Shown piece by piece: positions 59,025-64,000 of a stretch of 64,000 nucleotides of DNA. Source of the DNA: Halobacterium wangiae (GTDB lineage: Archaea; Halobacteriota; Halobacteria; Halobacteriales; Halobacteriaceae); NCBI RefSeq assembly GCF_021249345.1, contig NZ_CP089588.1:2976001-3040000 (forward strand), given 5' to 3'. A program made the translations under genes and the position numbers. A model generated the notes under the pieces. The model was not told the origin of the DNA, searched no databases, and was given only the letters and a program-made list of their open reading frames with translations. Numbering within the stretch: position 1 is the stretch's first letter; the number at the start of each line of letters is the position of its first letter.

Positions 59025-61188
59025 ACTCCGCGAGCCACTCCTCGATCTCTTCTGCCGAGGACAGCGGTGGCGAGCACGCGCGCCGACAGACGTAGGCGGT
59101 CGGGCCTTCGACGCTCTCCCGGTCGGCCCAGACGGGGGGTGCACCGTCGATTTCGAGGGAGTCGAGCCACTCGTCCAGTTCGCCGTCGGTCCGCGGTCGG
59201 CGACTCAACAGCCGGTCCGGCAGGTACGCGGTGCCGACCGTTCGCCGCCAGTCCTCGGGCAGCGAGTCCGCGGCGACCGTGACCTCGCGGTGGCCGACGG
59301 CGTGCGTGTCGGCGGCGAGGACGAGTGTCGGGTGGGCAGCGGGACTGCGCTGGACGCGCTCGCCGTACCGTTCGAGCATCGCCTCGGCTGCGTCCGCGTA
59401 GCCGGCGTCGGGGTCGATCGCGTCGAGTGCGAGTAGCGTCTCGGCGGCGACGCCCACTGGCGAGGGTGTCGGCCCGCCGTCGACCGCCTGCGAGCGCACG
59501 TCGACGTCCTGGACGGACGCCGGTGTCTGGTAGAGTGCGCCCGTCTCGTCGTCGTAACAGGCGTCAAGGAGGGCGTCCACCAGGTCGAGTGCGAACCCGA
59601 GGTGCGCGTGGTCGCCGGTCGCCTCGTAGGTCGCCAGCGCGCCGGCCGCGAGGTAGGCGTAGTCCTCAGCGTAGCCGACGCCAGCGACGTTCCCCTGGAT
59701 GACCCGGCGCGCCAGACGCTCGCCGTCCCACAGTTCAGAGCGGACGTAGTCGACGGCGTCGGCCGCGCGCTCGGAGTAGGAGTCGCCTTCGTCGCTCGCA
59801 CGCTCGTTCGCGTCGTCGAACGCGAGGCCAGCCTCCGCGTAGGCTCGCGCCATCAGTCCGTTCCAGCCGGCGAGCACCTTGTCGTCGCGGGCGGGCCGCG
59901 GGCGGTCGGCGCGTGCGGCGCGGAGTCTGGTCTCCGCGGCCGCGAGCAGGTCGGCTACCTCGTCCTCGGTGTAGTCGAACTCCGCAGCGAGTGCTTCGGG
60001 AGTGGCGGAGACGGTCAGCACGGTCTGGCCGTGCTCGAAGTTGCCGGCCTCGTCGACACCGTAGCGAGCGCAGAACAGGGCTGCGAGGTCGGCCGGGTCC
60101 GCGTCGGCGGGCGCCTCGTCGGCGTAGTCGGCGACCGCCTCGTCGACCTGTGCGGGCGTCCAGACGTAGAACGCGCCCTCCTCGCGCTCTCCCTCGGGGT
60201 CGTCCAACGGCGGACTGCGCGCGTCGAGCGTCGCGTAGAAGCCGCCATCCGGGTGGCCGAGTTCGCGGTCGACGAACGCCAGCGTTTCCGCGACGACGTC
60301 GGCGTAGCGCTCGTCGCCGAACACCCGGTAGCCGTCCACGTACGTCCGGGCGAGCGTGGCCTGGTCGTACAGCATCTTCTCGAAGTGCGGGACCGTCCAG
60401 TCGGCGTCCGTGCAGTAGCGGTGGAAACCCCCGCCGAGGTGGTCGTAGAGGCCGCCGCTTGCCATCGCGTCGAGTGCTTCGCGAGCGACGGTCCCGTACT
60501 GGTCGTCGGCGGACTCCTGAGCGCGGAGCATCGCGTCGACGCGACCCGCCTGCGGGAACTTCGGCGCGCGTCCGAAGCCGCCGTTGTCGCGGTCGGCAGT
60601 CCTAGCGAGCGCGTCAGCGGCGTCGTCGAGCGGACTGGACTCGCCGAGGTCCGCGGCGTCCGGGAGGTCCTCCAGTTCGCCCTTCGCCGCGCCGAGCCAC
60701 TGCTCGGCGCGGTCCTCCAGGTCGTCGCGCTCGGTCTGCCAGGAGTCGGCCACGTCGTCGAGCAACTGCGTGAACCCTGGCTGGCCTCGCCTGGCCTCCT
60801 TCGGGAAGTACGTCCCCACGAAGAACGGCTTCCGGTCGGGCGTGAGGAACGCCGACAGCGGCCACCCGCCGCCGCCCCGGACGACCTGACAGACCTTCAT
60901 GTACAGCGAGTCCACGTCCGGACGCTCCTCCCGGTCGACTTTCACCGGAACGAAGTGCTCGTTGAGTGCCTCGGCGACGTCGTCGTCGGAGAACGACTCC
61001 TCCTCCATCACGTGACACCAGTGGCACGCGGAGTAGCCGATAGAGAGGAAGATGGGGACGTCGCGCTCCTGTGCTGCCGCGAAGGCCGCCTCGTCCCACG
61101 GCTGCCAGTTGACGGGGTTGTCGGCGTGCTGGCGGAGGTAGGGGCTCGCCGCCTCGTCGAGTCGGTTTCGGCGCGTCGGGTCGGTCAT
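59014..61188 (-). CDS. DUF255 thioredoxin-domain protein (YyaL/SPATA20-like)
   Basis: The ATG at 61188 gives 724 residues. The N-terminal thioredoxin-like DUF255 domain (about 1-165) starts RLDEAASPYLRQHADNPVNW and has YSACHWCHVMEEESF with a CxxC. The remaining about 550 residues are an alpha/alpha-barrel like six-hairpin glycosidase or N-acylglucosamine epimerase folds. The family is broadly distributed and of unknown role. The ORF extension upstream (to 61386) is not part of it. Confidence 0.9.
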   Translation of the reverse strand: MTDPTRRNRLDEAASPYLRQHADNPVNWQPWDEAAFAAAQERDVPIFLSIGYSACHWCHVMEEESFSDDDVAEALNEHFVPVKVDREERPDVDSLYMKVCQVVRGGGGWPLSAFLTPDRKPFFVGTYFPKEARRGQPGFTQLLDDVADSWQTERDDLEDRAEQWLGAAKGELEDLPDAADLGESSPLDDAADALARTADRDNGGFGRAPKFPQAGRVDAMLRAQESADDQYGTVAREALDAMASGGLYDHLGGGFHRYCTDADWTVPHFEKMLYDQATLARTYVDGYRVFGDERYADVVAETLAFVDRELGHPDGGFYATLDARSPPLDDPEGEREEGAFYVWTPAQVDEAVADYADEAPADADPADLAALFCARYGVDEAGNFEHGQTVLTVSATPEALAAEFDYTEDEVADLLAAAETRLRAARADRPRPARDDKVLAGWNGLMARAYAEAGLAFDDANERASDEGDSYSERAADAVDYVRSELWDGERLARRVIQGNVAGVGYAEDYAYLAAGALATYEATGDHAHLGFALDLVDALLDACYDDETGALYQTPASVQDVDVRSQAVDGGPTPSPVGVAAETLLALDAIDPDAGYADAAEAMLERYGERVQRSPAAHPTLVLAADTHAVGHREVTVAADSLPEDWRRTVGTAYLPDRLLSRRPRTDGELDEWLDSLEIDGAPPVWADRESVEGPTAYVCRRACSPPLSSAEEIEEWLAEFSR

Positions 61189-61305
61189 GTGTGGTCGTCG
61201 GGGCTGCGAGCGGGTAAATCCCCGAGTACCGACACCGCTCTGGGCGGACCGGCCCGCAGCACGGTGTGCACGAACGAGCATACACGCGGCCAGTTGAAGG
61301 GCAAG

Positions 61306-61312
61306 GTTTACA
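61306..61312 (+). promoter_or_regulatory. TATA-like box for purD
   Basis: GTTTACA is about 24 nt upstream of the ATG at 61337. Confidence 0.5.
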
Positions 61313-61336
61313 CTTGCTTGCTCACTCCGTTCGGGT

Positions 61337-62623
61337 ATGACCGAACGCGTCCTGCTCGTCGGTGGCGGCGGCCGCGAGCACGCCATCGCCGACGCGCTGG
61401 CCCCCGACTGCGACCTCTACGCCTGCGCGAGCAACCGTAACCCCGGTATCGACCGCCTCGCTGAGGCGTTCCGGGCGCTCGACCCGAGTGACACCGACGC
61501 AGTAGTCGACTACGCCGAGGAAGTCGAGGCGACGCTCGTCGTCGTCGGCCCCGAAGGCCCACTCGCCGCGGGCGTCGTGGACGCGCTCGAAGACGCCGGC
61601 ATCTACGCCTTCGGCCCGAAGCAGGCCGAGGCCCGCATCGAGACGGACAAGCCGTTCCAGCGGGAGTTCATGGCCGAGGCGGACGTCCCTGGACAGGCAG
61701 ACTTCGAGACGTTCACCGACGCCGAGGCGGCCGCCGACTACGTCGAGACCGTCGCTGGCCACGTCGCCGTCAAGCCCGCCGGTCTCACCGGCGGCAAGGG
61801 TGTCCGCGTCACCGGCGACCAGGTGACGAAGGCGGAGGCCGCGGAGTACGTCCGTAGCGCGGGCCACGACGAGTGGGTCATCGAGGAGCGACTGGTCGGC
61901 GAGGAGATCACCGTCCAGGCGTTCGTCGCGAACGGGGAGTTCCGCGCGACTCCCGTAGCCCACGACCACGGCCGCGCCTACGAGGACGACGAGGGTCCGA
62001 ACACGGGCGGTATGGGCAGCATCGCCGGTCCCGAAAAACTGCTGCCGTTCGTCACCGAGGCGGAGTACGAGGCCGCCCTCGAGACGATAGACGCGGTGGT
62101 CGAGGGACTCCCCGACTACCGCGGCATCCTCTACGGCCAGTTTATGCTCACCCCCGAGGGCCCGAAGGTCGTCGAGTTCAACGCGCGCTTCGGCGACCCG
62201 GAGGCGATGAACACGCTACCAGCAATGGAGACGCCGCTGCTCGACGTGCTCACCGCGGCGCGGGACGACGACCCGCTCCCCGACCTCGAGTTCGCCGATG
62301 TCGCGACCGTCTGCAAGTACGCCGTCCCCGAGGGCTACCCGACGAACCCGGAGGGCGGTGTCCGCCTCACCGTCGACGAGTCGTCGGTCGGTGACGCCCA
62401 GCTGTTCTACGCGAGCGTCGACGCGCGCGACGACGGCGTCTACACGACGACCTCGCGGTCGTTCGCCGTCGTCGGCACCGGCGACACGCTCGCGGAAGCG
62501 AACGCGGAGGCCGAGGCAGCACTCACCGACCTCCCCGAGGGCCTGCGGGTCCGCCACGACATCGGGAGCGAGGAACTGCTCCAGCGCCGCGTCGACCACC
62601 TCGCCGAACTGCGCGGCGAGTAG
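61337..62623 (+). CDS. purD: Phosphoribosylamine-glycine ligase
   Basis: The 428-residue ATP-grasp enzyme starts RVLLVGGGGREHAIADAL, with VAVKPAGLTGGKGVRVTGDQ, NTGGMGSIAGPEKLLP and EFNARFGDPEAMNTLPAMET as expected for PurD. It forms GAR from phosphoribosylamine and glycine in purine synthesis. It has its own promoter and is divergent from the DUF255 gene. Confidence 0.96.
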   Translation: MTERVLLVGGGGREHAIADALAPDCDLYACASNRNPGIDRLAEAFRALDPSDTDAVVDYAEEVEATLVVVGPEGPLAAGVVDALEDAGIYAFGPKQAEARIETDKPFQREFMAEADVPGQADFETFTDAEAAADYVETVAGHVAVKPAGLTGGKGVRVTGDQVTKAEAAEYVRSAGHDEWVIEERLVGEEITVQAFVANGEFRATPVAHDHGRAYEDDEGPNTGGMGSIAGPEKLLPFVTEAEYEAALETIDAVVEGLPDYRGILYGQFMLTPEGPKVVEFNARFGDPEAMNTLPAMETPLLDVLTAARDDDPLPDLEFADVATVCKYAVPEGYPTNPEGGVRLTVDESSVGDAQLFYASVDARDDGVYTTTSRSFAVVGTGDTLAEANAEAEAALTDLPEGLRVRHDIGSEELLQRRVDHLAELRGE

Positions 62624-62629
62624 GGCGGC

Positions 62630-63259
62630 TCAGTCCTCCAGCAGGCGGCGACGGGCGAACGAGACGAGGCCGCCGAGGTAGCCCGTCCCGAAGGCGGCGA
62701 CGATGAGCGCGCCGAGTGTGTTGAACACGAGGTCCGTGACGATGTCGTCGACTCCCTTCACGGCCAGTGGCGCTTCTGCGCCGAGCGAGCGTGCGAGCGC
62801 TCCCGAGGCGAACTCCAGCAACTCCCAGAAGACCCCCGCCGCCAGCACGAAGACGACGATGAAGACGGCCCGGAACTCGCCGGGGACGTCGATCTCCGGA
62901 GAGTGCTCCTCGAACGTCCGGAGTATCACGTAGCCGATGCTAGCGATCACGACCGCCGAGACGGTGTGGGCGACGCTGTCGTACCACGAGAACCAGTCGT
63001 AGGGTCCCAGCGAGCCGAACGTGTGGATGGAGATGGACAGCGTGACCCAGAGCGCGAGCAGCGGGTCCATCGAGTAGCCGTACTCGTGGCGGACCAGGGC
63101 GGGTAACAGCGTCACGCCGAGACCGAACGCCACGCCGAGTGCCAGCCCCAGCCGAACCGTGACGAGCGTGTAGAGGAGCAACAGGAGCAGTCCGGTCTGC
63201 ATGATCAGGACCGCGATGCGCTGGGCGCCGTCGGGAAGTGTGAGTGAGCGGTGTCCCAT
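62630..63259 (-). CDS. DUF2238-like membrane protein
   Basis: The ATG at 63259 gives 209 residues; a GTG at 63268 is an alternative and would overlap the preceding gene. There are about six hydrophobic helices, with WYDSVAHTVSAVVIASIGY and FWELLEFASGALARS resembling DUF2238 (YjdF-type) proteins. Role unknown. It overlaps or abuts the upstream membrane-protein gene. Confidence 0.78.
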   Translation of the reverse strand: MGHRSLTLPDGAQRIAVLIMQTGLLLLLLYTLVTVRLGLALGVAFGLGVTLLPALVRHEYGYSMDPLLALWVTLSISIHTFGSLGPYDWFSWYDSVAHTVSAVVIASIGYVILRTFEEHSPEIDVPGEFRAVFIVVFVLAAGVFWELLEFASGALARSLGAEAPLAVKGVDDIVTDLVFNTLGALIVAAFGTGYLGGLVSFARRRLLED

Positions 63260-63264
63260 TGGTG

Positions 63265-63843
63265 TCACTCGACGGTCGGTTCCTCGGCAGTTCCCGCCTC
63301 CTCGGCTCGTTTGAAGTACAGTTCGAAGGCGCCGCCGACGACGACCGCGACGACGGTGACGAAGACGAAGTCCCACTGGATGTCCGCCTGGCTCTGGACG
63401 TACTGGGTCCCCAGCCACTGGTCCGAGTAGTACTGGACGACGGTCCACAGTCCCTGGACCGCCATCGTCGTCAACGCTGCGAACGCGACCGCGAAGCGCC
63501 TGCTCATCTCCACGTCCGTGTACGTGTCCAGTTCGGCGACGCCGACGAGCGCGAGGCTGGCGACGGCGGTGTAGGCGGTGATCTCCTGGTGGATGCCGAC
63601 CGCTCGCGCGGCCATCGCGGCGGCGCCGACGAACAGCACTGGCCACGGAACCAGCACCGTCCAGTCTCTGGTCGACAGGGTAGGGAGGGCGGCGACGAAG
63701 ACGAAGACGACCGCGAACCCGCCCCAGAGGAGGGTCCCGAAGACGAAGCTCTCGACGGCCGCCAGCAGGACGACGCCGAGCAATCCCCACCCGAGGAGGG
63801 CGTTCGTCCGCGCACTGGGGTCCCGGAGACGACGTACCGACAC
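63265..63843 (-). CDS. Membrane protein of unknown function
   Basis: The GTG at 63843 gives 192 residues with about six hydrophobic segments and an acidic C-terminal tail. I do not recognise the family. It lies 5 nt upstream of the DUF2238-like gene, so the two are co-transcribed and possibly form a complex. Confidence 0.75.
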   Translation of the reverse strand: MSVRRLRDPSARTNALLGWGLLGVVLLAAVESFVFGTLLWGGFAVVFVFVAALPTLSTRDWTVLVPWPVLFVGAAAMAARAVGIHQEITAYTAVASLALVGVAELDTYTDVEMSRRFAVAFAALTTMAVQGLWTVVQYYSDQWLGTQYVQSQADIQWDFVFVTVVAVVVGGAFELYFKRAEEAGTAEEPTVE

Positions 63844-63960
63844 ACCGGACCTACGCGAGATTCGCGTAAAGGTATGGACTCCGTACTCGCCAGACGGGAC
63901 GGCCGAAGGCGGCAGGAGCAGTCCGAGTCGGGCAACCGACGGACGGGAAGCGGCCGGCCG

Positions 63961-64000
63961 CTACTGCGTTCCAGTCGACGTGCTCTCACTGCTCGGGAGT
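63961..64000 (-). CDS. Partial C-terminus of an unknown gene
   Basis: On the minus strand the last 13 codons (LPSSESTSTGTQ then TAG) are open to the window edge. A Ser/Thr-rich tail gives no family. A real gene is likely but not certain. Confidence 0.25.
   Translation of the reverse strand, partial: LPSSESTSTGTQ

Overview
The window is chromosomal DNA from a halophilic archaeon of class Halobacteria. Four things point there: very GC-rich coding DNA, strongly acidic proteins, TATA-type promoters about 25 nt upstream of mostly leaderless start codons, and many archaeal genes (proteasome alpha, aIF2-beta, SBDS, RNase P proteins Rpp14/Rpp30, archaeal shikimate kinase, archaeal methionine adenosyltransferase, geranylgeranylglyceryl phosphate synthase, three-OB-fold RPA). 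I do not assign a genus. No rRNA, tRNA, CRISPR array or transposase was seen.

Layout. 1-13.9 kb: partial methyltransferase, Lrp regulator, TrkA-N protein, an amino-acid permease fused to UspA domains, a phosphate transporter, UspA, SurE, Nudix, carbonic anhydrase, lipid synthase, membrane proteins and a zinc/manganese ABC operon (substrate-binding protein, ATPase, permease). 13.9-16.8 kb: a lower-GC, gene-poor island between degenerate copies of the chorismate mutase 3' end; it holds a CPBP-like membrane protein and two orphan genes and looks like two decayed tandem integrations. 16.8-21.4 kb: aroQ and archaeal shikimate kinase, small conserved genes, and a lipoprotein-ABC2 exporter operon. 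22-30 kb: Lhr-type helicase, a TIM-barrel isomerase, the rpa1-rpap1-rpe single-strand-binding operon and the riboflavin reductase. 30-40 kb: a glutaredoxin-thioredoxin reductase fusion, small regulators and zinc proteins, aIF2-beta, OGG-type glycosylase, acylphosphatase, NAD(P)HX repair enzyme, MoaC and HflX. 40-44.6 kb: an RNA and protein quality-control cluster (Rpp30, methyltransferase, Rpp14, PsmA, SBDS). 44.7-47.7 kb: a tightly overlapping PolB2 / small helical protein / RecA-like cassette that resembles a mutasome. 48-64 kb: pyrBI, a frameshifted MinD-like ATPase next to a KaiC-like protein, an FKBP isomerase, CYTH protein, methionine adenosyltransferase, ThiI, cysteine synthase, thioredoxin-like proteins, PurD and membrane proteins.

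Most of the window is ordinary core genome with short intergenic gaps and ATGA/TGATG overlaps inside operons. The parts that merit a second look are the aroQ-anchored island (13.9-16.8 kb), the PolB2 cassette with palindromes at its promoter (44.7-47.7 kb), a one-base frameshift in the MinD-like gene (near 51137), a suspected start-region frameshift in the phosphate transporter (near 4346), and a 26-codon ORF joined to both neighbours by ATGA overlaps (33238-33318).
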